A stretch of 64,000 bases of DNA from Apophysomyces variabilis (taxonomy: Eukaryota; Mucoromycota; Mucoromycetes; Mucorales; Mucoraceae), in contig MZZL01000376.1 in the NCBI GenBank assembly GCA_002749535.1, forward strand, positions 372,001-436,000. Reading direction: 5' to 3'. The notes under the pieces are model-generated. The model made no database searches. It was not told the DNA's origin and worked only from the letters and a program-made list of their open reading frames with translations. The position numbers and the translations under genes are program-made. The number at the start of each line of letters is the position of its first letter. Positions within the stretch are counted from its first letter, which is position 1. Below are positions 11,436-23,502 of the stretch, in pieces.

Positions 11436-14400
11436 GCTGCAATTGCAAAGTGAAACAAGCGAATGAGAAGCGTAGAGATGTTTGAATAACGGGGAAGGAG
11501 TAAGACGACCGAACAAGTGAAACGAGAGAGAAAAAAAAAAGAGGTGGTGTTTTGGGCGTTGCTATTTTTGTGTCGCTCCAACTGAGCCGAACGGAGATCC
11601 AATAGCATACATGAGCCTTGGCAAACATCTTTAAGTGTGTCTATCAACGCTCAGCATGAATATGCTCTGGGATCACAGAAATAGAAACAGTCATTCAAAT
11701 AGGATCTTCTGGAAATGTAACCTCTTGGTTGCATTTGTTGTTGTCACTCAAAGTGCACCTTATTCCTGGACAGTAACGGCCCGATCCTCCACAGCGGTAC
11801 CTGAAATAACCACATTTCAAACAGTAAAACCCGAACAATGTGTTGATCGTAAGCTTCTCTGACGGCCGTGCACCTAAAATCCGATAACTCGCTTTTGTCG
11901 AAAGGTATTTCATTTCATAATAACGCGCAGCTCTCCACTAGTACAAACGTTTACTTGTAAAGATAGAATTAGGCTTTTGTAATAGCACGATCTTCCAATC
12001 GTTCTGTGCTCTGAAAGGACATAAGCATTGATAAATAATTAGGTAATACACTTTCTTGTGTAGTATGTATCGCTAGTTCTAAGCAGTAGCTAGAGCAAAC
12101 AGGAACAATAGTATAAATTTACTTATTCAGTATTTTAACCGAGAAAACTCAACACACCTACCGTCATCGGTTACCCTATCGCGGGTGTTCCTGCAGATAG
12201 CGGAACTTTTTTCCACGCCTTGTGTGGCGTATGACATGGCATCGGCAAGCATCCGTTGAAGGATATATGCATGGCATTACTTGATAAACTTCCCGAGATC
12301 TTCTTCAAAAACTGGACTGAACAAAATGCATCTATATTGATTTTGGCCGGTAGAGGGGACAGAAACGGACATTATGGTGACAGCATGCGCCACGGTAGAT
12401 ATTACTAAACTTGGTAATTGCATAAACCCAGCCTTAAATCCCATTAGAACAATGCCTTTAATTTCATTGCTCGCTGAAAGCTCCATTTGCCAAATAGCAT
12501 AGTCAGTTGATAACATGACCGCAGCATACAAAATTGGGCAACTATAAGAAAGCCTTCTACACATCAGTCTACCAACTTGTAAAACTACATGTTGATTCTG
12601 TACTACAATTGTATTTTGGGTGTCAAGAGGTACTTCTTTCTATAGCTTGAGGCAAGGTTTGTAAAATAGTTCACTAAGAGCGTTCTATTTATACGAATAA
12701 ATAGTTTGTCATCATGCGCTCTCATGTTATGTCTTCCATACAATGCTTAAATGTGAGCTCCTGTTCTGAATATGCACGGCCCACTAGAAATGGGTCACAG
12801 TGCACGTTTTCTTTTACGAACAGCTACAAAAATATCCTGGCATTCTGTAGCTTGTCTGCTTGCCATTTCAAAGGCCTGCTTAGGGTAATAATAGTAGCTT
12901 CTTAAATTCTCCGATCAGCCCTGCATTACGCTTGGCAACTTGGATACGAGCATAACAAGAATTCTAACATGGTACGTTTATTTTAGAAACTTCTTGGCTC
13001 ATTCGGTACAAGAGCATTGAATGGTTTCTTTGCATCTTTAGGATCCATGGCGGTAAAATTGGTTAGTTCCCGGAACGCAGCATCCGTTTTTCCGTTGGCA
13101 TTCTTGGGATCAATTGTTCGTTTATGGACCAATGGCAGTATTTTGACAATTTCCTCGATCTCACAAGTTTTACTGAAGTTTTAGGCCAAAATCGAATTCC
13201 TTCGGTCAATGTTTTGTTTTCGGACATTTTTTTTCATGGTAATGTAACGAAATGGACAGACTTGCATGTCTGTCTATAAGGCCAAAGTTAGCGGATAAGG
13301 AAGAAATACATGGGTGACATCGATATATAGATGCTATAAAACGTAACGCTCGGATTAATTTTTGACTCTCTTCTCCGGTGGATGCAAATTCTATCAGATT
13401 CAGACTAACGCTCATACCATGTGAATACATGGACGGTATCTGCGCTATAGTCTTACTTCGGTATATAATAGTCCCGCGCTTCCAGTACAAGCAGGTACCC
13501 ATGTTAGGCCTACTGCCTATATGCACTGCAGAGAATATAAAACGCTAGAACAAAAACATAGACGAAAAATATGCAATCACATAATTAACGTTTGAAAATA
13601 TAAATTGCAGGAATACGGTTAAAATAGAACTTCATGTATAGTAGGTTGACGTTGCCACCCATGTGTCCCGGGCAGACTGGTTGTTACGGTCTGCTTGTGA
13701 TAACCATTGCTAAATATTGCATCTACTGATAGTTGTGTAAAGTGAAAGGCTAACTGCTTTTCTACTTTTTTGCGATGTTCCTCCTACAGACAGCCTTTGA
13801 TCAATTGGCTTGATTAACTAACATGGAATACACTCTGTGCTCCATGCCTATTTCTGTAATCTGTGCGGCGTTTGTCTGAAACAGCCAGCAAACTTAAGCT
13901 GAGCAAAGCAATAATATGAACTGTTTACGGCCAACCGCTCTCTCAGGAAACGTGGACCATCCTATGTTGGTGCTGCCTTCTGTCGCACGATGGGGATACG
14001 CTTCGGAGCTAACTAGCACGACACTATGCAATCATTCTGTCTACTAACCTTGAATGGATTTTGCGTTCACCAGAGCGCCAAGTTCATATAAACACAGTGT
14101 TTGTGGTATATATAATGGATATTCAGGCTTTCTTAGCATCAAATTGAGCCCATCCTAGACTAAGAAGATATCTGCCCGATGTAGTGTAAGAATGCATATG
14201 AAAGGCATCTTTGGTAATAAACGTTTCAACTCCTAATTTTTTCTCGTTGCTGGTGGACTTTGTTTCTCCTGCTTACCGTTGAGTGGCAAAGCAACCATTC
14301 CCCAACAACAACCAAGCATGTGATTTTCCAAGAGAGAACTGAATGGGCATGTGCCAGTGGCCAATGTGGGAACCTGTGTTTAACACGTAGAGGAAGTTGG

Positions 14401-14568
14401 ACAAGGTAGGTCTTCAGGTCATCACATTCGTGTATCTTATTGTCTTTTTTGTTTCATTGTATACAAGTTTTTTTTTAATTTCAATGCAGGATCATTGTTC
14501 ACATTACAATTATCGACCCCTTACTTGCTGCTTCTTTCTGACAAAAAGAAAAAAAATAAAATAAAACT
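11436..14568. other. Intergenic; one weak small Cys-rich frame
   Basis: No confident gene. The minus-strand frame 11695-11913 starts with a true ATG and would encode 72 residues with a Cys-rich middle (CLKCGYFRYRCGGSGRYCPG), which could be a small gene or a fossil. The frame 12277-12564 (minus) also starts with ATG but has no recognisable feature. The rest is AT-rich. Confidence 0.4.
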
Positions 14569-15629
14569 TTACCAAGATATAGTATAACGTTCGCCCTTCT
14601 CCAAAAGACCAATCACCAGCTTCAAGGCGCTCTCAACTCGGACGCCGAGAATTCCTTCTTGATTTGCGTGTTCCTTTTGTTTGGATTCGGCGTTAATCAT
14701 GATAGGTAGTTGTAAGAGTACTTTACAAATCGTGATCGATAGCTGCATCCGGCGCCAAACATTGAAGTACGACAAATCACGTAATTGCTGCTGGAGTTCA
14801 TATAATCGCATCAGTTCAAATTGGATGACCTTATAATATTGATGGGTCGATAGAAACAGTTGTCGCATCTTGCGGAAGGCCATTTCAATATGAATGATTG
14901 CATCCTCGCTGACCTGCATACCAGGATTGGTTTTGTTCAGGCCATTGAAAAACACTCGCATCGTAGAAAATTCTCCTTCCATCATTTCAATAAAGAGCTT
15001 TTTTTTTTTTTGAACCGAGAATTTGTTAGCCATCCCTCTGAACAAAGTTTCTTTTCTTCTTGTATATCTTTAGAGGGGAGACACCAACCTGGTGTAGTAC
15101 TCGTTGAAGAGTGTCGTTTGGATTTTCATCTTCGGTAGCAGCAAAGGGAGTCGAACCTTTGTGTTTCGACAGATCGTATACCAGTTTTGATGATGGATTA
15201 CTTAATGTTTCATAGGCTACAGACAGAACTAGATAGATAGATGAAATATTGCAGTGATTCATCCTTGTTTTTAGTTGAAACCAACTTAGAAGGGGGAACT
15301 GTGTGATATTCTTACGTTGAAAACTTTCCGTCGCTCGTGGGTATGGCGGAACAAATTTATCTGGGTGGCATACTCGACTTTTCTATAACAAAGTGGATGT
15401 TTAGCCTAGGAGCGAAAGTTTAAGTGGGTATAATTACCCCAATGTAAGCTCGTCTAATCTCTTCAGTTGTTGCTTCTTTCGGGACCCCCAATACATGGTA
15501 GTAATCAGGAGCCATCAAGATCTGCTCGACACATCTATACTTTTCCTCTTCATATTGTTGTTGTGGGTCTTTTGTGTATATATAGGATGACCTTGGTGTA
15601 TGACAAGTGGATGGGTTGATGAATGGCAT
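14569..15629 (-). CDS. DnaJ (J-domain) co-chaperone with a fungal-type C-terminal region
   Basis: J-domain protein, expected to stimulate the ATPase of an Hsp70 partner. Exons on the minus strand: 15629-15438, 15382-15316, 15228 to about 15084, then about 15031-14569. The J domain (residues about 40-110) starts DYYHVLGVPKEAT, carries the catalytic HPD tripeptide at residues 70-72 and ends AYETLSNPSSKLVYDL. The C-terminal 160 residues are helical and charged, with no membrane segment. The first in-frame ATG is at 15629, although the frame is open for about 70 bases further upstream. The last intron is unsettled: the donor after CAG near 15085 (GTTGGT) and the acceptor TTCAG near 15032 disagree in phase, while GTGTCT with TTCAGAG restores it. 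A run of 13 T (14999-15011) in the last exon is a possible site of sequence error. Confidence 0.8.
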
Positions 15630-16230
15630 GGTTCGGGTTGCCGGTTTGTCTTGCAAAGGGATTGGTTCTCCGCTTTCGGGTGGTAAGTGCGTTTTACAGG
15701 AAGAAGAAGAAAGGAAACTCTTTATTATTATTTCAGTTGCTTCCTATAGTTCACTGAGATAGTTATTTGTGTCTATCTCCTGATTGGAAAAAACGGAGAG
15801 GGAAAAAGTTGAGTGATTTGCATGTGAAAGACAAACACCTCTTAAGATACTGAAAGCCTCAAAAAAAAAAAATAGAATAAGAAAGTGAACTTTTGCTTAT
15901 CGTGCATTGCATCTCTTTTGACTGCTATCCCATGTGGCTAAACGCTTGGTTTGTTGGTATATATCTCATTGCCTCTTCCTTGTCTAAACTTGCTTATCAT
16001 ATCGGAACACTATTCATCCTATTCCCCAAACAACTCGAAAACCTGTCAGACTTGTTTCCACTCCTCATCTTAGATTATCACAAGCTATAGAATAATAATA
16101 AGCGCTACAAAGGAAAACAAAAGAAGAAAAGGAAAGCTATATTGTCTCGCAAATTTACTAACTATATCTTCATATCTTTTTTTCATAAGAGCAAAGGAAA
16201 TAGAATGAATAGGATATACGAAACTAAGTT
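15630..16230. other. Intergenic between J-protein and Argonaute genes
   Basis: Holds the upstream region of the J-protein gene and the 3' UTR of Argonaute. A 65-codon frame at 15893-16090 (+) is hydrophobic but has no supporting feature. Confidence 0.45.
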
Positions 16231-19200
16231 TTACATGAAGTACATAACTAAACAAACATATAAGTTCGATGGTCTTTCCTTTCATGACCTGCAGCAACTT
16301 ACCCTTCTGCAGATTTTGCTTTACAACACCGTAGCTAGCAAGCTGTTGCTCACTGTCCAAACTTTCACTGGTCGCTTCAATGTCGGACCAATTCTCGCCT
16401 TGACGATGATAACGTGCACGTTCAGCAACCAAATCAGCATAGTATGCTGGAGGCACAAGGGAAACAGAGCGCGTAGCTCTACCATAGGTAAAGCACAAAC
16501 GATAGGTTAATTCTTGTAAAGAATCAGAACTGAAATCGTTTTCGTCCTTCAACACATGGTAGTGCGTGGGGCGCGATGTGCCTTGTAATCCTGCATGGGA
16601 TTGCAAGTCTATCATAACATTGATAAGTATTAACTCCGCTAGCTATCATACTACGTACAAAAGTCAAATTCAAACGGGTGCACGATGCCGGTATCAACCA
16701 CCTAATTGTGATATGAACGTTTATCTTGACATAGGTATCCACAAATACGTACTGTGCCAGGCTGACAATTGCCGGATTTGTCCGCATCTCGATCGGTAAG
16801 AGGAAAGAATCTTGCATGGTGGCGTTTCTGGACGACAACAAACGTAAGCTTTGGGTTGTAGCCCTTCTCCAAAGAGTTACAGGCAGCTTAAAGAGGAACA
16901 AAGTGTGAGATAAATGTTAAACAAGCTTATAATCACATTGCCAACCTTCGATAGCATCGATTTCGGCCTTCTTCACAATCTTGAATTGACCTTCTGAAAC
17001 ACCATCACGATAAAACAGGATACGGGCGGGTTTTTGACCGCAGCTTTGATAGAAAATCTTCAAGAGCTCTTTCACCATGTTGGCCAAATCGGCAATGATC
17101 TCAGTACGGTGAGCCTGAACCCGGATGGCGCTTGCATATTTTGCTACGCGAGAATCCATGCTAGCAACAAGAGCGGCGATAGATGGGCGTGTGGTATCGC
17201 CTTCAGGACTATAAGTTCACAATTACAACAGAGGATGTAAACGCAACCTACCAGGAGCAGGATGTGTTACATCAGCACCAAAAACAATAGTTGGCTTTTC
17301 AGTAATAAAGGGAATCTGTGCTGGTGGCAATAGTATGTTCTGGCCACCCAATTTAAGATTCACCTTCAAACAGACATTGGCACAATATTGATGCTTAGCC
17401 TGCTGAACGTGCTTATATTGCAAGCATTGGGTTGGAATACCGAGGACTATGAACAAATATTGAGAAAAGCAAAGATCATCAAGCTAACGACGGTTACCAG
17501 TATCTGAAATACGCTTGATTTCAGCGTACAGATCAGTGATAAGACCAGGCAAGATGCAAACAATCAGCTGGGGCTGCAATTTAGCAGCATTGCCCGCCTT
17601 CATATAAGCATCTCTCAAAATGCCATCAATAGCTCCTTGAGGATTAGCATTTGCGAGGGGTGGCGCACGGTTCGTAACATTCTATTGCACGTTAAATACG
17701 AGCTGAATATCCAAGAAAATAATTACCAATCCAAGTTCGGTGAAAGTCTGAACCATCATACGGATAAACTTGTCGATCGCTTCTTTAGAGGCTCTGTGGT
17801 TGAAATTCACAACAGACCAGGACTTCAACTCTGCGCCTACCGAGACTTTCTTGCCTACCATGTTGTAGACGCCATTATTGGGAGTGAACGTGGAACCATA
17901 GGAAATAAGCTGCGGTAGAGGCAGCACTCGACCTTCGACCATAGCCATTTCGGGCTTGACAGTCATGTTGAATTGTTGCATATATGGATTTTTATAGTCG
18001 AGCAATTGGAAACCTTGCTTGATTTTGTTTGCACGGACGCTGGGCTTCTGACAAGTGAATTTAATGACCTCCGTAGTCTGGTTACCGTCCAGTTTCTTTG
18101 CGTAGCGTTGACCTGGGGTGATGTGGCACACTTCCATAGGGAGAAAAATGTTCTTCTTCACGACCACACAAGGTAAGAATGGATAAGCTAAGCGTTTGTT
18201 GTACTGCTTAGAGAAATAAGCGGCAACGCTCATCTCAGCGCCATTGGCATCCTGGAACATTGTGTTTTCTGCGGTGCCAGGGGTAATCTTGCTAATCATG
18301 AACGTAGGGCGCTTTTCGCCTCTATGAACACAGGTAATCTTGATCCCCTTGAGAAATCTAGCTATCTTGCTGCGCTCTCGTTCAGAAATGCCAGCGCGCA
18401 AATCATCCACAGAACGGCGTCCCAGCAGTTTTGCAACAATTTCCGAAAGTGGTCCGGATTCATAATACGTGGTGGCACTAACATCCACATTCACCATCAT
18501 TTTGCCTTTTTTTTTTCCATTACTGAATGTTTTTTGCGTTTTATCGGTATGGATTTACTTACCGAAAGTAGGACGAGCTGATTGATAATATCCTTGCCAG
18601 ATCTCTACACCTCCACCAATGGAGCGTTTATCGTTGGGAAGATAGAATGAACTGCCTTTGCTCGAGTGATTCAATGATGGCCAGTAACGGATCAAATGAT
18701 CCAAGACGGTGATGGCTAAAACAGATAATGAATGGAAAACGCTATACGCTGGAAGTGTTTACCGGAAATGCAGTTATTGGACAGACGAGCTTCGCGTCGT
18801 AGGAAAAGACGAAGCTCTTCCATGTTTACATGATTCACTTTTTTGATGTGAACTTTGAAGGTTTCTGCTCCTCTTTTGGTATCAGACTCAGGGACTGTAA
18901 CCTTCAAGGCGAGAAGTCATAAAGTGTGAATATACTCAATAAATTTATTTCTTTTATGCATACCTCAAAGACCTTCGAGTGATCTGCACCCAAAGGCAAG
19001 ATCTTTGGAGCATAAGCGTTCTTGCGTCCATCAAAGACCACTTTGGCGTCTCTGAAAATGTCTCCGTTGTCGTTCTTTTCTAAGGCGCACCAGACCAAAC
19101 GTTGGACCTTAACGGGGACGGCGGGATGAATAGCAACATCATAGTGAATGATGTCTTGAATGGGGAATGAGGTAACTTCAAAGAAGTTTGCGCGGAATTT

Positions 19201-19263
19201 GACGGGTCTTCCAACAGTTCCTGGTTTGCCACGAGGCACAAAGTCAGTGAGATTAACGGCCAT
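16231..19263 (-). CDS. ago1: Argonaute, slicer-competent
   Basis: Small-RNA-guided endonuclease of the eukaryotic Argonaute clade, the effector of RNA interference. Eleven exons: 19263-18964, 18901-18763, 18715-18563, 18505-17727, 17681-17498, 17446-17248, 17208-16946, 16886-16753, 16701-16659, 16608-16303 and 16247-16231, giving 838 residues with phase kept throughout. The order is N domain, linker ([20 protein letters not shown]), PAZ (from about residue 200), MID (about 400-520) and PIWI (about 520-838). The PIWI catalytic tetrad looks complete: D577 in GADVTHP, E621 in HRTEII, D653 in [10 protein letters not shown] and H747 in SRPTHYHVL. The final 17-base exon encodes the typical C-terminus VMYFM. 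Failure to splice the last intron would keep an open frame to 16085 with a hydrophobic tail. The intron after PAPG uses a weak donor (GTTGCG at 17247). The gene symbol is by family only; Mucorales carry several paralogues. Confidence 0.96.
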
Positions 19264-19471
19264 GAAGTAAAAGTCAAAAGAAAAAGAGAAAAGCAGATTT
19301 GTTGTTTTCCCTTTTTAAGTCGAAAGCGCGGTTTCTCATTTGCAATCAAAACGAATAAAGACAATAAGAGGCTTCTAAATCAGCACAAGAAACATGAAAC
19401 ATCTTAACACGCTGCTTTCAATTATGGAGGGAAACCAGTTATCACTGTTTATTATACACGTAGACAGATAC

Positions 19472-19892
19472 TTAACATTGTGGATGTAAACAAAGAATTG
19501 TAGAATCATAGAAAAGGTCCAAAAAGGAGCTCTGCAGTTGAATGATAGCGGATACGGAATGAATTCGGACTTCAAAGTGACTGACCACTGCAAATCGAGC
19601 CTGAGAAACCGCAGCATAATTCACTCCATCACATCAGTTGGATAAGATCACTCGAAAATAAACTCAATACTAAACAAGAAATCTCTTCTATAGCACTTAC
19701 TTTAATCCATTTTCTCTTTCTATTTTCCCAGACATGGAATATGGAGTGCGAGATCAATTTATCATTCTCTAAGTTAGCTTTGAAACAAGAATCGGTACGT
19801 TGATTCACATATGTCTTCAAGATCATCTCAGTGTGATCAGAGAGGACATTCAAAGTTTGGTTCAGGACAGCTTTTGGGTTGGTTAGCGACAA
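19472..19892 (-). CDS. Possible small two-exon gene, function unknown
   Basis: An open frame from about 19892 to 19702 ends at a consensus donor (AAA then GTAAGT, 19701/19700). It resumes in phase at 19600 after TTTCTCAG and stops at TAA 19472-19474. The product is short, charged and probably helical, and contains KRKWIKARFAVVSHFEVR across the junction. There is no in-frame ATG at the left edge; the first is at 19826, so an upstream exon or a start there is needed. I do not recognise the family. The splice pair is the only real support, and the stretch may be a fossil or part of a longer gene. Confidence 0.35.
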
Positions 19893-20642
19893 AAGCTCAT
19901 TGACTGTTGATTTATATTGCTTTGGAGGTTAATTCTTTTCTTTTTCTTATGTCGATATTGAAGCAATATATGACATCATAGAGAATCCTATTGACAAGTG
20001 CCGTCTCTATTGATTCATAAGAAAGTAGTCAGTCACTCCAAAGACATTAACAATCTTTGTTGTTGAAACTACGCAATCAAAGAGAACTATTTTTAGTTTT
20101 CGTACATCGTCATTGAGCAACTTTGGCAGACTGTAGATATCGGATGACTCATATTATTTGTCTGTCCTTCAGTCTACATAACCTGTTGCCCTGACCTACT
20201 TGGGTTGTTCCTATAACCCTATTTAATATTTGGTATTAGAGAATTTTCATCCTGTACACGGTGCCACACTGATTCAGATGTCCCTTAACTCCTCATTGAT
20301 TCATCAGCTCAGCAATGTTACACACAAATGGCCAATCATGGACAACTGACGAAGATGATTCGGGATATCATCCGGAGTTAAGTACGAACTTGCTGATACA
20401 AAGTGAATTCTATTTCATGTTTTCGTGTCATGTCAATAGGCTATGGATATGACGCTCTGACACCTCCAATCGCTATCCACGCCTATTGGATTCTTTCTCC
20501 GACAGACAAGTTTTCAACAGACACAAAGCTTTGCCTAGCGTAACACATCGTTGCATCAACAAAAGCAACATGCAAATCTAGTAGTTTTAATGGAACTTTT
20601 TTCTTTTTTACAAAGCAGAGCAGCACGGATAGTTCTAGGTAT
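19893..20642. other. Intergenic
   Basis: AT-rich, with no gene or structured RNA recognised. It lies 3' of threonine deaminase and 5' of the doubtful small gene at 19472-19892. Confidence 0.45.
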
Positions 20643-22525
20643 CTATTGGCATAAGAAGGTCTTATATACAACGTTTTCAGTTTCCTCTACATAGTGGTAA
20701 CCAAGGCGATCCAAAAATTCGTTAAATTCGTTGTTGTCTGTTGGTGGAACCTGCACACCGACAAAGACTCTTCCCATATCTAAATAGTTCATTAGGATAA
20801 AATAAGCTCTCGTCTACGTTACATACCATCACCGTGATTACGATAATGGAAAAGAGATACATTCCAAGTGGAATCTAATCCTTCCAGGAACTTCATCAAT
20901 GCTCCTGGTCTTTCCGGGAAGACTAAAAAGGCAGACACGTAAGTTCTTCATTCTTCAAACGCATTCATCTCATACCGAAGCGGAAAACTCGCTCATTTTC
21001 CGGTCGTCCTCGACCGCCAATCATGTACCGTGCGTGAGTCTTGGCCAATTCATTATGACTCACATCCCAGCCTTCCATATCATTTGCTCTCCATGCGTTC
21101 AACACTTCTTGCACCTCGTTTTCAAGATTCTGTACCTTGAAACTTATATAAATATGGGCCTTGTGGGGATCCGAGTAGCGATAGCTAAACTCAGTTACAG
21201 CTCTTGGATGCACTTGTGAGATCATTTTTATGAAGCTGCCAGGTCTCTCTGGGATGATCACGTTACAGAAGGCTTCTGTTTGTTCACCTAACTCTGCACG
21301 ATCACTGATAAACCGTAATCGATCAAAGTTGACATTGGCTCCAGATATGATCACCACATGAGCACCCTTTGTCTTCTCCTCTGGGTGAAGCTGCAGGTAT
21401 TTCTTCGCTGCTGCAAGGGCCAATGCCCCCGTCGGTTCGCAGATAGATCTTGTATCTTTTGCTCAACCATTAAAAACCCGGAAAATTGCTTTTTCTTTGC
21501 TTTTTGACTCTACCTTCAAAGACGTCCTTGATGGCTGCACAGATCTCGTCATTGCAGACGTTAACCATTTCATCCACCAAACCTTGGGTTAATCGGAATG
21601 TCTCCTCGCCGACAAGGCGTACAGAAGCACCATCTGCAAATAATCCGACTTCATTTAGTTCGATACGCTCTTTCTGTTTTAGACTTTGGGTCATGGCGTT
21701 TGCATCGCTAGCTTCGCAGCCAATGATTCTAATATGGGGGGCAATGCGTTTAACATAGCTGCCAATTCCCGAAATCAATCCACCACCGCCCACACAGATG
21801 TAGATAGCTGCTATGTCTTTTAAATCATGTTGTCTCAATATCTCCATGCCGATGGTGCCTTGGCCAGCAATAACATACGGATCATCGTAAGGCGGAATGT
21901 TTGTGAGACCTTCCTTTTCCATCAAACGTGCACATTCCTGTTTTGCTTCATCGAAATCGTTGCCGTACAACACAACATCGGCCCCAAGTCTTTGACAGTT
22001 CCGCCACTCAATTTAGGTAAAGCGTGAGTTTCAATTTTGACGTACTCTCATTTTACCTTGATAGCAGGACTAGCAATAGGCATGACAATTTTTGCTTTGA
22101 TACCCAACTTTTGGGCTGCCATAGCAACACCTTGCGCATGGTTTCCTATATGGCCGAGATTAGTTGACTTCAGACAAGGTTGTCAGCGATTTACCTGCTG
22201 AACATGCAATGACACCTGCTTTCTTTTCGGCATCGGTCAAATGAGCCATCTTATTATAAGCTCCTCGAATCTTAAATGAGAAGACAGGCTGCAGGTCTTC
22301 GCGCTTTAGGTAGATCTTCGCACCGCCTAGTTTGGCATTTAAATTGATGGCTTCTTGAAGTGGGGTCTCTTTGACGATATCATAGACCCGAGCTGTCAGA
22401 ATGAGTCGGAGATAATCTGGTTGATTGTCTTGGTCTTTATAGGTGAGATCCTCAGAGCGAGTATTGCTTGTTAAATGAGGTGTTGGGGATTTTGTAGTAG
22501 TTTCTACAAGTGCCTTATGAACCAT
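20643..22525 (-). CDS. ILV1: Threonine deaminase (biosynthetic L-threonine ammonia-lyase)
   Basis: PLP enzyme that converts L-threonine to 2-oxobutanoate and ammonia, the first committed step of isoleucine synthesis. Six exons join in frame: 22525-22195, 22145-22057, 22006-21514, 21455-20976, 20922-20827 and 20779-20643, giving 541 residues. The catalytic domain has the PLP lysine K85 in [11 protein letters not shown], the SAGNHAQG loop across exons 1 and 2, and the glycine-rich phosphate loop [10 protein letters not shown]. After about residue 330 come two ACT-like regulatory repeats, each marked by ERPG ([12 protein letters not shown] and [12 protein letters not shown]), the site of isoleucine and valine control in this family. 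The N-terminus is acidic and polar rather than an obvious mitochondrial targeting peptide, unlike yeast Ilv1, so either the start or the compartment may differ. The name follows yeast usage. Confidence 0.96.
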
Positions 22526-23502
22526 GGTTTTGGGAAAATAAGGAAAGGGAGGAGAGATTACTGATGCGGCAGGGAGTTATCGACATGTATTTGATCGCGG
22601 TGCTTTAAAAATGACTCAAAATGTGTAGACCAAATGAGTGGTGGAGAAACTCCATTGTGATAGATGATTACGAACACCTGCAAAAAAAAAGAGAGCACAC
22701 TTTCTTTTTTATTATCTCAGCAGTTCCCTCTACAAACGATGTGGCTTCCATAGTGATACCCTTTTCTGATAAACTGGGCATAACACCTTGGACTCAAGTA
22801 TATATTACGATGCTAAGTAGATAAAAACAAAGATGCCGTCCTCATGAGCTTCCTTATCAGCGCTTTCAGTAATTGATGATACACACTTGAAATAAATTCT
22901 TTGTTTTCAATTTTGTTTGACATCCTCGTTTTCTAACTTTATCCTATCGTTGATAAGATTAAGCAGATACTTGCAAAAACCTTCATACTAAAGCTGGTTT
23001 TGCGATTGCTGCATGTCTGTTTAGTGAGGAATCAAGTTACGCATCTATCAGCATTGGATATCTTATTTTTTCTTATTATCATTTACCAATCTTAAACGTG
23101 AAAGAGCAAGTTTAAGTCTTGTTTAAGCCCTTTATATAGCCAGCATTTTATTCTCGTTTGTCATGCCCAACAGATATATTGGATGAGACGCAGTGTCGCT
23201 ATGCTGCGGCGCCACATTTAAGCAATCTTTCTTCAAGCCAACGTGAACGCTTCCATTTATGGTAAAAAGCCATAGCGACAGATCATCCCGATGAAGTTTC
23301 CTTGATAGCAATGAAAGAAAATCCAAAGTAGAGGTCAAATAAGAAGCAGAGTGGTTTAGAAACTATACAGTAATTTCCTGTTGTGATTAGATAGGAGAGC
23401 CTGTCTCTTTGATTAAGTAATTTGTCTAGTCCATAGGGGTTTCTTCGAAACACGAAACCAGCAAGGATATACGTTGGTAAGGGGCGGGGAATACAGTGGA
23501 TG
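22526..23502. other. Intergenic
   Basis: Upstream region of threonine deaminase and downstream region of the gene at 23503-24780. No coding sequence or RNA recognised, including no clear Gcn4-type site that I could defend. Confidence 0.45.

Noticed and set aside
12277..12564. 95-codon minus-strand frame with true ATG
   Set aside because: Mixed hydrophobic sequence without motif or signal peptide; not enough to call a gene.
15893..16090. 65-codon hydrophobic plus-strand frame, possible membrane peptide
   Set aside because: Lies in the 3' region of Argonaute, AT-rich and without support.
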